Source: Stutzerimonas kirkiae (lineage in GTDB: Bacteria; Pseudomonadota; Gammaproteobacteria; Pseudomonadales; Pseudomonadaceae). Taken from it: a stretch of DNA of 64,000 nt. The position numbers were made by a program, and so were the translations under genes. Below the pieces are notes generated by a model. The model ran no database searches, had not been told where the DNA came from, and saw only the letters and a list, made by a program, of their open reading frames with translations. The stretch covers positions 106,813-170,812 of the forward strand of contig NZ_QJUO01000004.1 of NCBI RefSeq assembly GCF_004327335.1, given 5' to 3'. Position 1 is the first letter of the stretch, and each line of letters begins with the position of its first letter. Positions 49,405 to 57,922 of this stretch are shown here, in pieces.

Positions 49405-50163
49405 ATGAACACTGGCTCTCATTCCCAGCCCGTTCCCGAGCGCTACCGAGGCGTCTGGCAACGCACGCTGCTGCGTACTTCCGATGGTCGGGAAGACCGC
49501 GAGACACCGGTGTTCTGGTTGCAGACCGAGGTGCTGCATGGCGATCTGCGGATTCCCCAGCCGCCCTCGCGGGACTGGCGCTCGCGTTGCGAGATCGTTG
49601 CCTTTGCCGGCATTACCCGGGTCGCGGGCGAGCGCTGCCAGTGGCACCGGCTGCTGGACTACCAGCCCCCTGGCGCGGCGGATATCGGCCATATGCATTT
49701 CGTCGGCAGCGATGAAGTGCATGAAACGGCCCTGGACGGCAGTTACCTGGAAATCTGGCGGCGCCTGCCGGATTCGCGGCAGGGCCAGCAGGCGCTATGG
49801 CTGAGCGCGGGGGCGCGGCAGGCCTGCCTGTTGCGGGCCGGCGACTGGTTCCTGTTCGCGGCGGACCGGTGCGCCGCGCTGGCGGGTAGCCGCCCCTTGA
49901 GCATGCGACTGGAAAGCCTGGACGAGGCCGGTCGCGAGACGCTGCTGGGCTGCGAGTTTTCCCTTGGCCGTATCCGGGGCGCCGGCCAGCCCTGGGAGAT
50001 CATCCATTCCAGCCTGCCAGGCCGCAGCGGCCGGGCATTGCTGGTGTCTGGCGAAAGCGACCTGTCGGCTATCGGCGAGCACCTGCTGGCCGGGCTCGGG
50101 GCACTGCCCCCGCAAAGCGGCTGGCGCCTCGCGCCATTGCCGCGACTGGCTGAGGAGGACTGA
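49405..50163 (+). CDS. Conserved hypothetical protein in the riboswitch operon
   Basis: A 252-residue soluble protein starting MNTGSHSQPVPERYRGVWQR. Features: PVFWLQTEVLHGDLRIPQPP, a Trp-rich beta-type middle (AGERCQWHRLLDYQPP), and HMHFVGSDEVHETALDGSYLEIW, suggesting a lipocalin- or cupin-like beta barrel with a His/Glu pocket. No signal peptide or membrane segment. I do not recognise a named family. Placed between the diiron enzyme (11-base gap) and the permease (3-base gap), it may be an auxiliary or second enzyme acting on the same substrate. Confidence 0.7.
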   Translation: MNTGSHSQPVPERYRGVWQRTLLRTSDGREDRETPVFWLQTEVLHGDLRIPQPPSRDWRSRCEIVAFAGITRVAGERCQWHRLLDYQPPGAADIGHMHFVGSDEVHETALDGSYLEIWRRLPDSRQGQQALWLSAGARQACLLRAGDWFLFAADRCAALAGSRPLSMRLESLDEAGRETLLGCEFSLGRIRGAGQPWEIIHSSLPGRSGRALLVSGESDLSAIGEHLLAGLGALPPQSGWRLAPLPRLAEED

Positions 50164-50165
50164 CC

Positions 50166-51008
50166 ATGAATGCCATCGTTTCCCAGGTCGCCGAGGTTCC
50201 AGCGACCGCAGCGCCGCAGCGCAACCGTTGGTGGCGTATCCGCGGCGAACTGTCCGCGCGCCAGGTGGGCTGGCTGGCGGTCTGCGGCCTGAGCGTCCCG
50301 CTGCTGTTGTGGTGGCTGTGCACCAGCGTGCTGGGGCTGGCCGATCCGCTGTTCATGCCGACGCCCGAAGATGTGCTGCGGCGTATCGGACACTGGGCGC
50401 TGGAAGGCTCGCTGCTGGCGGATGCCGCCATCAGCATCTACCGGGTCATGGCCGGCTTCGGCCTGGCGGCGCTGTTCGCCTTGCCCCTGGGGCTCTACCT
50501 GGGCACCTACAAGCCGGTGCAGGCGCTGCTGGAGCCGTTGCTGGACTTCATCCGCTATATGCCGGCGGTGGCCTTCATCCCGCTGATCATGCTCTGGGTC
50601 GGTATCGACGAGGGCTCCAAGGTGCTGATCATCTTCATCGGCACCTTCTTCCAGATGACGCTGATGGTGGCCGAGGACGTGCGCCGGGTGCCGATGGCGC
50701 AGATCGAGGCGGCCCAGACCATGGGCGCCAGCCGCGGGGAAATCGTCCAGTTGGTGATCTGGCGTTCGGCCGGTCCGGCACTGTGGGACACCCTGCGCAT
50801 CACCTGCGGCTGGGCCTGGACCTACCTGGTGGTGGCCGAACTGGTGGCCGCCAGCTCCGGCCTGGGCTACGCCATCCTGCGCGCCCAGCGCTACATGCAG
50901 ATCGACACGATCTTCGCCGGCATCCTGCTGATCGGCCTGATCGGCTTGCTGACCGACCAGTTGTTCCGCTGGGTCGGACGCCGCGCCTTCCACTGGCAGA
51001 AGAGGTGA
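50166..51008 (+). CDS. ABC transporter permease (NitT/TauT/SsuC type)
   Basis: A 280-residue inner-membrane permease with about six helices and the BPD_transp_1 coupling motif EAAQTMGASRGEIVQLVIWR near residue 180. The LPLGLYLGTYKPVQALLEPLLD segment is typical of SsuC/TauC. It begins ATGAATGCCATC 3 bases after the preceding stop and is followed at 51012 by its ATPase. Confidence 0.93.
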   Translation: MNAIVSQVAEVPATAAPQRNRWWRIRGELSARQVGWLAVCGLSVPLLLWWLCTSVLGLADPLFMPTPEDVLRRIGHWALEGSLLADAAISIYRVMAGFGLAALFALPLGLYLGTYKPVQALLEPLLDFIRYMPAVAFIPLIMLWVGIDEGSKVLIIFIGTFFQMTLMVAEDVRRVPMAQIEAAQTMGASRGEIVQLVIWRSAGPALWDTLRITCGWAWTYLVVAELVAASSGLGYAILRAQRYMQIDTIFAGILLIGLIGLLTDQLFRWVGRRAFHWQKR

Positions 51009-51011
51009 ATC

Positions 51012-51851
51012 ATGGCCGCACCCATCAGTATCCGAAGCCTGGGCAAGTCGTTCCATGGCCGTGGGCAGAGCATCGAGGCATTGCGCGGTATCGACCTGGA
51101 AATCGCCGATAACGAATTCATCACCTTCGTCGGTGCTTCCGGCTGCGGCAAGTCCACCCTGTTGCGCATCATCGCCGGCCTGGAGAGCCACAGCAGCGGC
51201 CAACTGCAACTCGACGGGCAACCGATCGAGGGGCCGGGGCGCGAGCGGGCCATGGTGTTCCAGCACTACAGCCTCTACCCCTGGCTGACCGTGATGCAGA
51301 ACATCAAGTTCTCGCGGCGGCTCAAGGTGGTCGCCGACACCGTGCGCCACGATGGCGACATCGAGACGGCGGACGGCAGGGCCTGCGCGCTGCTCGCCCT
51401 GATGGGCCTGGAGCCCTTTGCCGATGCCTATCCCAGCCAGCTTTCCGGTGGCATGCAGCAGCGCGTGGCGATCGCCCGGGCGCTGATGGGCAAGCCGGAC
51501 ATCCTGTTGATGGACGAGCCGTTCGGCGCCCTGGACGCACAGACCCGCGAGGTCATGCACGACCTGATCCGCCATGTCCACCGGCTGGAGAAGAGCACCA
51601 TCGTTTTCGTCACCCACGATGTGGAGGAGGCCATCTACCTCGGCACGCGCGTCGTGCTGATGGCCCCGCGCCCGGGGCGTATCGACAGCCAGTACCCGGT
51701 GCCGCTGCCCGCCGAGCGGCACCAGGATATGAAGCTTTCCCCGGAATTCCTGGCGCTCAAGCGCGACATCCTCGCACGCATCCGGGAAACCTCGGGCATG
51801 CGCTCGGAGCTGGAGATGCTCGAGAAGCTCTCCGCCGGTATGCGGGAATGA
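51012..51851 (+). CDS. ABC transporter ATP-binding protein (NitT/TauT/SsuB type)
   Basis: A 279-residue ATPase. Walker [10 protein letters not shown] near residue 38, Q-loop [11 protein letters not shown], signature LSGGMQQR near 150, Walker [13 protein letters not shown] near 170 and the H-loop FVTHDVEEA. It has a C-terminal extension of about 50 residues. Completes the transporter with the binding protein and permease. Last gene of the riboswitch operon proper; the rubredoxin gene begins 61 bases downstream. Confidence 0.95.
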   Translation: MAAPISIRSLGKSFHGRGQSIEALRGIDLEIADNEFITFVGASGCGKSTLLRIIAGLESHSSGQLQLDGQPIEGPGRERAMVFQHYSLYPWLTVMQNIKFSRRLKVVADTVRHDGDIETADGRACALLALMGLEPFADAYPSQLSGGMQQRVAIARALMGKPDILLMDEPFGALDAQTREVMHDLIRHVHRLEKSTIVFVTHDVEEAIYLGTRVVLMAPRPGRIDSQYPVPLPAERHQDMKLSPEFLALKRDILARIRETSGMRSELEMLEKLSAGMRE

Positions 51852-51912
51852 GCGGGGCGCCCGATTCAAGAAGAATGTCAGGCCGGTGCTCCAGGCCGGC
51901 AGAGGTGCAATG

Positions 51913-52080
51913 ATGAGCAAGTGGCAATGTATCGTGTGTGGCTTCATCTATGACGAGGCGCTCGGCCTGCCGGACGAGGGCATCGCTCCGGGCACGCGCT
52001 GGGAGGATGTGCCGCCGGACTGGCTGTGCCCCGATTGCGGGGTCGGCAAGGACGACTTCGAAATGATCCGGCTGGATTGA
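51913..52080 (+). CDS. Rubredoxin
   Basis: A 55-residue iron protein, [19 protein letters not shown] to the end, with the two Cys-x2-Cys-Gly knuckles (CIVCG and CPDCG) that hold one Fe. Start 51913 is chosen over 51910 for a seven-base spacing from AGAGG. In pseudomonads it passes electrons from rubredoxin reductase to alkane hydroxylases or other diiron enzymes. Usually two tandem rubredoxin genes lie here in P. aeruginosa; only one is present. Confidence 0.96.
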   Translation: MSKWQCIVCGFIYDEALGLPDEGIAPGTRWEDVPPDWLCPDCGVGKDDFEMIRLD

Positions 52081-52091
52081 GCGGGTGCCCG

Positions 52092-53243
52092 ATGAATGAA
52101 CCTCTGGTAATTGTCGGCACCGGTCTGGCCGGCTATACCCTGGCGCGTGAATTCCGCAAGCTGGACGAAACGACGCCGCTGATCCTGATCAGCGCCGACG
52201 ATGGCGAGTTCTATTCCAAGCCGGTGCTCTCCACGGGCTTCGGCAAGGGCAAGGATGCCGATGCCCTGGTCACTGCCAGCGCGGAGCGGATGGCCGGGCA
52301 GTTGGGCGCGCAGGTGCTGGTCCGCCGCGAGGTCACGCGCCTGGAACCGCAGGCCAGGCGTATCTGGCTCGGTGACCAGGCGCTGGATTACCGCGATCTG
52401 GTCCTGGCCCTGGGCGCACAGCCGCTGGCTGCACCGGTCGGCGGCGAGGCCGGGGACGCGATTTTCGCGGTGAACGACCTGGACGATTATCGCCGTTTGC
52501 AACAGGCCATCCGTGGGCCTTCGCGCATCCTGATCATGGGTGCGGGGCTGATCGGTTGCGAGTTCGCCAACGACCTGGCCTCGGCCGGGCACCGGGTCGA
52601 GGTGGTATCGCCTTCGCGCCATCTCATGCCGGGCCTGCTGCCGGAGGAAGTGGCGGGTGCCGTGCAGGGGGCGCTGGAAGATCTTGGGGTGCGCTTCCAC
52701 TTCGGCGCCGTGCTGGAATACCTGCAACGCCAGGGGGATGGGTTGCAGGCACGCCTGTCCGATGGCCGCAGCCTGGCCTGCGACCTGGTGCTCAGCGCGG
52801 TGGGGCTGCGCCCGCGTACCGGGCTGGCCCAGGCCGCGAGGCTGGCGGTGGCCAGGGGCATCGTGGTGGACCGCTGGCTGCGTGCCTCGCAGCCGAACAT
52901 CCATGCGCTGGGCGACTGTGCCGAGGTGGATGGGCACAGTCTGCTCTATGTGATGCCGCTGATGAGCGCGGCGCGCGCGCTGGCGCGGACCCTGGCCGGA
53001 GAGCCGACCGCCGTGAGCTATGGCGTCATGCCGGTCACGGTGAAAACGCCCGCCTGTTCCCTGATTGTCGCGCCGCCCGCCAGTGGTGCGGCGGGGCAGT
53101 GGCAGGTGGAAGGAAGCGGTACCGATAGGCGGGCGCTCTATCTCGATGGTGAAGGGCGCCTGCTCGGCTACGCGCTGGCCGGCCAGGCCACGCAGGAGCG
53201 GCAGGCGCTGAGCCGGCAATTGCCGCCGCTCATGGCGGATTGA
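52092..53243 (+). CDS. Rubredoxin-NAD(+) reductase
   Basis: A 383-residue FAD/NAD flavoprotein. The FAD motif [15 protein letters not shown] is at the N-terminus, the NAD motif [16 protein letters not shown] is near residue 145, and the FAD-ribityl Asp is in [11 protein letters not shown] near 275. Together with the rubredoxin 11 bases upstream it forms an NADH-to-diiron electron chain. Start 52092 matches [11 protein letters not shown]. Confidence 0.93.
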   Translation: MNEPLVIVGTGLAGYTLAREFRKLDETTPLILISADDGEFYSKPVLSTGFGKGKDADALVTASAERMAGQLGAQVLVRREVTRLEPQARRIWLGDQALDYRDLVLALGAQPLAAPVGGEAGDAIFAVNDLDDYRRLQQAIRGPSRILIMGAGLIGCEFANDLASAGHRVEVVSPSRHLMPGLLPEEVAGAVQGALEDLGVRFHFGAVLEYLQRQGDGLQARLSDGRSLACDLVLSAVGLRPRTGLAQAARLAVARGIVVDRWLRASQPNIHALGDCAEVDGHSLLYVMPLMSAARALARTLAGEPTAVSYGVMPVTVKTPACSLIVAPPASGAAGQWQVEGSGTDRRALYLDGEGRLLGYALAGQATQERQALSRQLPPLMAD

Positions 53244-53404
53244 GCGGGTTTATATTCGACCATGGCATCAGGGTCTGGCGCGACCGTCTGCGGCGTGCCA
53301 TCCTCAGGATGTCCAGGGTGGTCAACGCCCGCCGTGGCGCCTTCAATGCCGCTGTTCGCCAGCGGTAGACACAACAACAAGAATGTCTCAGAGGCTATAC
53401 ATCC

Positions 53405-53677
53405 ATGCGTAAACCGGAACTCGCGGCGCTTATCGCCGAAAAGATCGATTTGAACAGGGATCAGGCCAACCGCGTCCTGAACTCCATCCTCGATGAAATT
53501 ACCCAGGCCTTGGGCCGCAAGGACAGCGTGACCCTGGTGGGGTTCGGTACCTTTGTGCCGCGCCACCGGGGCGCGCGCACCGGCAAGAATCCCCAGACGG
53601 GTGAGCCGGTGACCATCAGGGCGAGCAATACGGTGGCTTTCAAGCCCGGCAAGCTGTTCAAGGATGCGCTAGGCTGA
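53405..53677 (+). CDS. HU-family DNA-binding protein
   Basis: A 90-residue histone-like protein. MRKPELAALIAEKIDLNRDQ forms the dimerising helices, GFGTFVPRHRGARTGKNPQTG the beta arms with the minor-groove RTGKNP loop, and a C-terminal helix follows. It matches the HU-type gene that follows rubredoxin reductase in P. aeruginosa. It is followed by a GC-rich hairpin (GCCCGGGGC/GCCCCGGGC, about 53689-53711) without a T-tract. Confidence 0.94.
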   Translation: MRKPELAALIAEKIDLNRDQANRVLNSILDEITQALGRKDSVTLVGFGTFVPRHRGARTGKNPQTGEPVTIRASNTVAFKPGKLFKDALG

Positions 53678-53729
53678 AGCGTCGCGCCCGGGGCGGCATG
53701 CCCCGGGCCACTACATAGCGAGGGCTCGC

Positions 53730-54095
53730 ATGAAATTCCGTTTTCTTCTGTGGATACTGGGTCGCCTGCTGGCCAGGGCGAGCCGGAACAACCCCGAACT
53801 GCAACAGGAACTGGCCGGCAAGGACCTGAGCTTCGAGCTGTACACCCTCGACGGCAAGGTGGCCCGCCATTTCATCGTCAAGGACCAGCGCATCGGCAGC
53901 CATGCCGGCAAGGCTGCCGATCCCGCGTTTTCCCTTGGCTTCCGCGATGCATCCTACGGTTTCGCCACCCTGCAGGCGAAGAACAAGCAACAGGCGTTCA
54001 TGCAGGGTATCCAGGACCAGCACATCAAGGTCAATGGCAACCCGGCGCTGGTGCTGTGGTTCCAGGGCCTGACGCGTTACCTGAAAAAACGCTGA
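53730..54095 (+). CDS. SCP2 sterol-binding-like domain protein
   Basis: A 121-residue protein beginning MKFRFLLWILGRLLARASRN, a hydrophobic amphipathic helix. An SCP2-like fold follows (ELYTLDGKVARHFIVKDQRI, NGNPALVLWFQGLTRYL). It follows the HU gene, as in P. aeruginosa. A lipid-binding or helicase-accessory role is not established. Confidence 0.7.
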   Translation: MKFRFLLWILGRLLARASRNNPELQQELAGKDLSFELYTLDGKVARHFIVKDQRIGSHAGKAADPAFSLGFRDASYGFATLQAKNKQQAFMQGIQDQHIKVNGNPALVLWFQGLTRYLKKR

Positions 54096-54137
54096 AACCG
54101 GACGCGAGGTCCGGTTCCGAGGCTGCCTCCTTCGTGC

Positions 54138-54383
54138 TCATGCACCCTGTGTCGGTGCCAGGATCAATAGCAGCGCCTGGGCGTGCTCGGCGGCATCGCG
54201 GCCAAGGCTGGTCAGGTAGCCACCATCGGCTTGGGTCGTCAGGCCCTTCTCGTATAGCCGTTGCGCGGCATCGATCAGGTGGGGCGATGCATCCTTGTGG
54301 ATTTTCAGGCCCTCCTGGGCGCTGTCCAGGTTGAACAGGCCGAGGATTTCCAGTTCGGCGGTTCTTTCGGGTGTGTAGGTCAT
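54138..54383 (-). CDS. TIGR02647-family small DNA-binding-like protein
   Basis: An 81-residue protein starting MTYTPERTAELEILGLFNLD, with a winged-helix-like arrangement (LYEKGLTTQADGGYLTSLG) and a C-terminal helix AAEHAQALLLIL. These features fit the TIGR02647 family annotated as DNA binding. AAAGGAGAG precedes the start at 54383. The regulon is unknown. Confidence 0.75.
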   Translation of the reverse strand: MTYTPERTAELEILGLFNLDSAQEGLKIHKDASPHLIDAAQRLYEKGLTTQADGGYLTSLGRDAAEHAQALLLILAPTQGA

Positions 54384-54496
54384 GTTCTCTCCTTTCCTTC
54401 TTCGTTTTGTTGTTGGAACCATGCTGCTCAATATGTCGGGCGGTTTGCGGGCAAGAGCGGTCGGGGCTTGAAACCCTTGCAGGGCGCGCCGTTTCT

Positions 54497-54772
54497 TCAA
54501 GTATCGCGTGGTTCGGGCAGGTCCGGCAGGTTACGCAGCAGTTTCTCGTAGCGGGCTCCGTCGAAAGGGCGTTTTTCTTCGAGCATCTGGCTGATTTCGT
54601 CAGCCAGTACCAGTGCCATCAGGTGCAGGCTTTCCTCGCGTTCGTAGCCCACCAGGGTGAGTTTGTTGAGCACTGCCCGCACGGCGGGTGGCTGGTCAGC
54701 CTCCAACTGGTTTTCGAGGGCCTCGACCAGAGTGGCCTGGGCGAACTGTTCATCGTCGTCGTGCGTGTTCAT
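54497..54772 (-). CDS. Small conserved hypothetical protein (91 aa)
   Basis: A 91-residue acidic helical protein: MNTHDDDEQFAQATLVEALE, then VLNKLTLVGYEREESLHLM and ADEISQMLEEKRPFD. The composition supports real coding, and it lies upstream of the TIGR02647 gene on the same strand. I do not recognise a function. Confidence 0.65.
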   Translation of the reverse strand: MNTHDDDEQFAQATLVEALENQLEADQPPAVRAVLNKLTLVGYEREESLHLMALVLADEISQMLEEKRPFDGARYEKLLRNLPDLPEPRDT

Positions 54773-54840
54773 CAGGGGTTCCGTGCGGTTCGTTGGCGGG
54801 AGTCTGGCACAGATGGCCAGGGCTGGGCAGTCACTCGCTT

Positions 54841-56034
54841 CTAGCAGCCTGTCGGACTTTCAGGCAGTTTGAGTAATAATCGCAGCGCTTCGATATAGCG
54901 GTATCCCGCATGAGCCGCTTCCGCCCTGTTGATCGCAAGACCCCTTACCTGTTTCCACCGTCGGTGGAAGAGTGGTTGCCGGAAGATCACCTGGCGCGCT
55001 TCATCGTCGAAGTGATCGACGGGCTGGATCTGAGCCGGCTCCAGAAGGCTTATGCTGGCCGCGGCGGTGCGGCCTACCATCCAGGGCTACTGCTGTCGCT
55101 GCTGGTCTATGGCTATGCCACGGGCGTCTTCTCCAGCCGCAAGATCGAGCGGGACACCTACGATTCGGTGGCTTTTCGTTTCATTGCTGCGAACGATCAT
55201 CCCGATCACGACACCCTGGCGACCTTGCGCCGCCGCTTCCTGGACGAACTGGCCGGTATTTTCGTCCAGGTGCTGGAAATGGCTCAGGAAATGAAGCTCC
55301 TGAAGCTGGGCACTGTCAGTCTGGACGGCACCAAGATTCACGCCAATGCCTCGCGCCATAGCGCCTTGTCTCATGGACATATCGAGAAGAACGAAGCCCA
55401 TCTGAAAGCCCAGGTGCAAGAGCTGCTTGCCCTGGCCGAACAGGCGGATCAGTCGAACGTACCGGCTGGGGTCAGTCTGCCGGAAGAGATCAAGCGCCGA
55501 GAGCAAAGGCTCAAGGCAATGGAAGCGGCCAAGGCGAATATCGAAGCGCGGGCGAAAAGGCGAATATCGAGCCCCTGATCGCCGTGACGAGAGAGGCCCG
55601 ACAAGGTGATTGGAGAGAGCGATTCACAGAGCCCGAAGCGATCGCTGAAGACGCTACACCGGTGGAGCGAATGAAGCATCGGCTGAAAACGAAAGTGGGT
55701 CGAGCGTCTTATGCGTTGCGCAAACAGACGGTGGAACCGGTGTTCGGGATCATCAAGTCGGTGCTGGGCTTTCGGCAGTTCTCGCTGCGCGGTCTGGAAT
55801 CGGTCACAAGGGAATGGCAACTGGTTTGCCTGGCATGGAATCTGAGGAGAATCGCCTCATTACGCCTTGGCGCGTGAGCAAAGCAGCGTGCGGACCATGG
55901 GCGGGCAATGACGGGCCCCATCGCCCAGATGTTGAAGAGTGAGCCTGCCTGCGCTGCCCCATGTCGTGGCGTGAAAAACGCCACCCTTTGCCATGATTAG
56001 GCCGCAGGCGACTTCAAGTCCGACAGGCTGCTAG
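54841..56034. mobile_element. IS1182-type (IS5-superfamily) element, internally deleted
   Basis: Perfect inverted ends: CAGCCTGTCGGACTT at 54845-54859 and its reverse complement at 56016-56030. They are flanked on both sides by CTAG (54841-54844 and 56031-56034), the likely target duplication. The single transposase gene is broken. The element is about 1.19 kb, shorter than usual for the family (about 1.6 kb). Confidence 0.9.
54910..55877 (+). pseudogene. IS1182-family transposase, broken by internal deletion
   Basis: The N-terminal part (54910-55578, 222 codons) has the DUF772 region RFRPVDRKTPYLFPPSVEEW, HDTLATLRRRFLDELAG and the first catalytic Asp in VSLDGTKIHANASRH. The C-terminal part, in another frame (about 55560-55877), begins ANIEPLIAVTREARQGDW and includes the last catalytic Glu in KQTVEPVFGIIKSVLGF. 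The second catalytic Asp region is missing. The 14-mer AAGGCGAATATCGA occurs at 55531-55544 and 55557-55570, at the joint, suggesting slippage or recombination between short repeats. It cannot encode an active transposase. Confidence 0.88.
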
Positions 56035-56073
56035 GATACAAGGAGTCTCACCCGACGCTGACGGATATCTTCC

Positions 56074-56742
56074 ATGCTGAAGCTCCACGGTTTTGCCCTG
56101 AGCAACTACTACAACATGGTCAAGCTGGCGCTGCTGGAGAAGGCCCTGCCGTTCGAGGAAGTCAATGTGCTGACGGCTCCTCCAGCCGGATTCAAGGCCA
56201 TCAGCCCGCGCCGGAAGGTGCCGATATTGGAAACGGAGCAGGGTTTTCTCACGGAAACCTCGGCGATCCTCGAATACCTGGAGGACAGCCAGGGCGGCCC
56301 GCCGCTCTTGCCGGACAATGCGTTCGAACGTGCGCAAGTGCGCTCCCTGGCGCGCACCATCGAGCTTTACCTGGAACTGCCGGCCCGCAGTTGTTACCCG
56401 GAGGTGTTCTTCGGCGGCCAGGTCGAGGGTGCCGTCAAGGCGGTCGCGCGCAACGAGTTGCAGAGCGGTATCTCGGCGCTCAGGCGCCAGGCCCGTTTCG
56501 CTCCTTTCGTGGCGGGCGAGCATTTCACCCTGGCGGATATCTACCTGCTGTACAGCCTGCCGCTGGCGGCCCATGTGGCGGATAAGCTGTTCGCTCTGGA
56601 CCTGTTGCAGGACCTGCCCGAAGCGCGGGCGTTGTTGCAGCGCCTTGGCGAGAACCCCAATGTGCGGCGTATTGCCGCCGAGCGCGAAGCCTCGCGGGAA
56701 GCCACGGTGGCACTGATGAAAGCGAAGCTGGCTGCGCGCTGA
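56074..56742 (+). CDS. Glutathione S-transferase family protein
   Basis: A 222-residue GST. The thioredoxin-like N-terminal domain has MLKLHGFALSNYYNMVKLAL with a Ser/Tyr active-site region, then SPRRKVPILETEQGFLTETSAILEYLE, the glutathione-binding Pro and Glu-Thr-Ser. The all-helical C-terminal domain has GEHFTLADIYLLYSLPLAA. Substrate unknown. Its promoter overlaps the IS end, so the IS may affect it. Confidence 0.9.
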   Translation: MLKLHGFALSNYYNMVKLALLEKALPFEEVNVLTAPPAGFKAISPRRKVPILETEQGFLTETSAILEYLEDSQGGPPLLPDNAFERAQVRSLARTIELYLELPARSCYPEVFFGGQVEGAVKAVARNELQSGISALRRQARFAPFVAGEHFTLADIYLLYSLPLAAHVADKLFALDLLQDLPEARALLQRLGENPNVRRIAAEREASREATVALMKAKLAAR

Positions 56743-56807
56743 GCACCCAGGATCGGCGCTGCTATCTCCAATGGGCGCCTCCCCCGCGTTTTCGCCGCGC
56801 AAGCAGA

Positions 56808-56924
56808 TGTGCGACTGGATTGGCAATCAAGTCTGTGATTGCCGTGCACCGCTGGTGGAGTCCTGGTGGCCATGGTACCGCGAACCCGAGGCGATCATGG
56901 AAAGAGCCCGCAGTGCTGTGCCAC
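56808..56924 (+). repeat. Mosaic repeat, partial copy
   Basis: GTGCGACTGGATTGGCAATC then AAGTCTGTGATTGCCGTGCA and CCGCTGG match the reverse complement of 46905-46970. The rest of the segment has no gene. Confidence 0.55.
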
Positions 56925-57150
56925 CCTAATTCGTAAGGCTTCCGGTTTCACAGGCTGTTTCCTTCAGGCGCCGCCGATGGTGGCTGTGCGGATGCCAGGT
57001 GGCGGGGCGGGGCCTTCGCCGCCAGGGATGGCGGCGAAGAGCTACAGGGATGTATTCACGCGTGCCCCGTCCCGCCACCTGGCATCCGCACAGGGGCGAT
57101 GAGCCCGAGATCACGCTACGACCCCATAGCCAGACACACTATTGCCAATC
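56925..57150 (-). repeat. Double-hairpin mosaic repeat, long copy B
   Basis: Inverted relative to copy A. GCGGATGCCAGGTGGCGGGG pairs with CGTCCCGCCACCTGGCATCC around an inner hairpin CTTCGCCGCC/GGCGGCGAAG and the spacer AGCTACAGGGATGTATTCAC. The family continues to 57205 with CCAATCCAGTCGCACTATCC and CTGAAGCAGGACAAATGCCT. Confidence 0.8.
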
Positions 57151-57231
57151 CAGTCGCACTATCCCGCCCCCTGAAGCAGGACAAATGCCTGCCCGGGAGA
57201 GGAGATGAAGGCCATTCCTGAAGGATGCCGC

Positions 57232-57711
57232 TTAGCTTCGGGCGAGGCGTTGCAGCGCTTCGCCGGTCAGGCGATAGCCTACCCATTCGTCTTGCGGCCG
57301 GGCGCCGAGGGACTGGTAGAAGTCGATGGCCGGCTGGTTCCAGTCCAGTACCGACCACTCGAAACGGCCACAGCCCTCGCTCACCGCCAGGCGCGACAGG
57401 TATTGCAGGGTGGCCTTGCCCGCACCGGCGCCGCGTGATTCCGGCGAGATATAGAGGTCTTCCAGGTACAACCCCTTGCAGCCGAGCCAGGTCGAGTAGT
57501 TGTAGAAATACACCGCATAACCGATCGGCTGGCCGTCGTGTTCGACGATCAGGGCGCTGGCCGGGCCATCCGCGGCGAACAGCGTGGCCTGCAGGCCGGC
57601 CACGTCGGTCTTCACTTCATGCTCGGCCTTTTCATAGATCGCCAGGTCGGTGATGAAGCGCAGGATCAATGGCGCATCGGCGGAGGTGGCGGGGCGGATC
57701 GAGATGGACAT
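57232..57711 (-). CDS. GNAT N-acetyltransferase, spermidine/diamine type
   Basis: A 159-residue acetyl-CoA-dependent enzyme. The pyrophosphate loop is SPESRGAGAGKATLQYL near residue 95. LEDLYI precedes it, and WNQPAIDFYQSLGARPQDEW forms the C-terminal motif B. The overall layout resembles spermidine/spermine N-acetyltransferase-like proteins. The substrate is unproven. Minus strand, monocistronic. Confidence 0.87.
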   Translation of the reverse strand: MSISIRPATSADAPLILRFITDLAIYEKAEHEVKTDVAGLQATLFAADGPASALIVEHDGQPIGYAVYFYNYSTWLGCKGLYLEDLYISPESRGAGAGKATLQYLSRLAVSEGCGRFEWSVLDWNQPAIDFYQSLGARPQDEWVGYRLTGEALQRLARS

Positions 57712-57922
57712 TGCGGCTCCTTGTGGGTTGGACGGCCTATTCTTGCCTATCCGCTGGGACGGTAGGCAAGAAATCCAGTGGCCATGGCTGGAGCGATGTG
57801 GAAACGGCCTCCAGCAATTTCTTGAAACGCAAAGATGCCCGGTTCGGTTTTGCTCGTATTACCGAACCGGTAACGTGGGGAACGGTCATTCCGTCATATC
57901 CCCCTGCCGAAGGAGCTCGCTC

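Noticed and set aside
49743..51947. 734-codon minus-strand open frame
   Set aside because: Antisense to the permease and ATPase genes, which have intact motifs; no domain in the antisense frame.
57650..57922. Longer N-terminus for the aldo/keto reductase
   Set aside because: The extra 91 codons overlap the divergent GNAT gene and lack similarity; the Tat signal beginning at 57923 with AAGGAG upstream is decisive.
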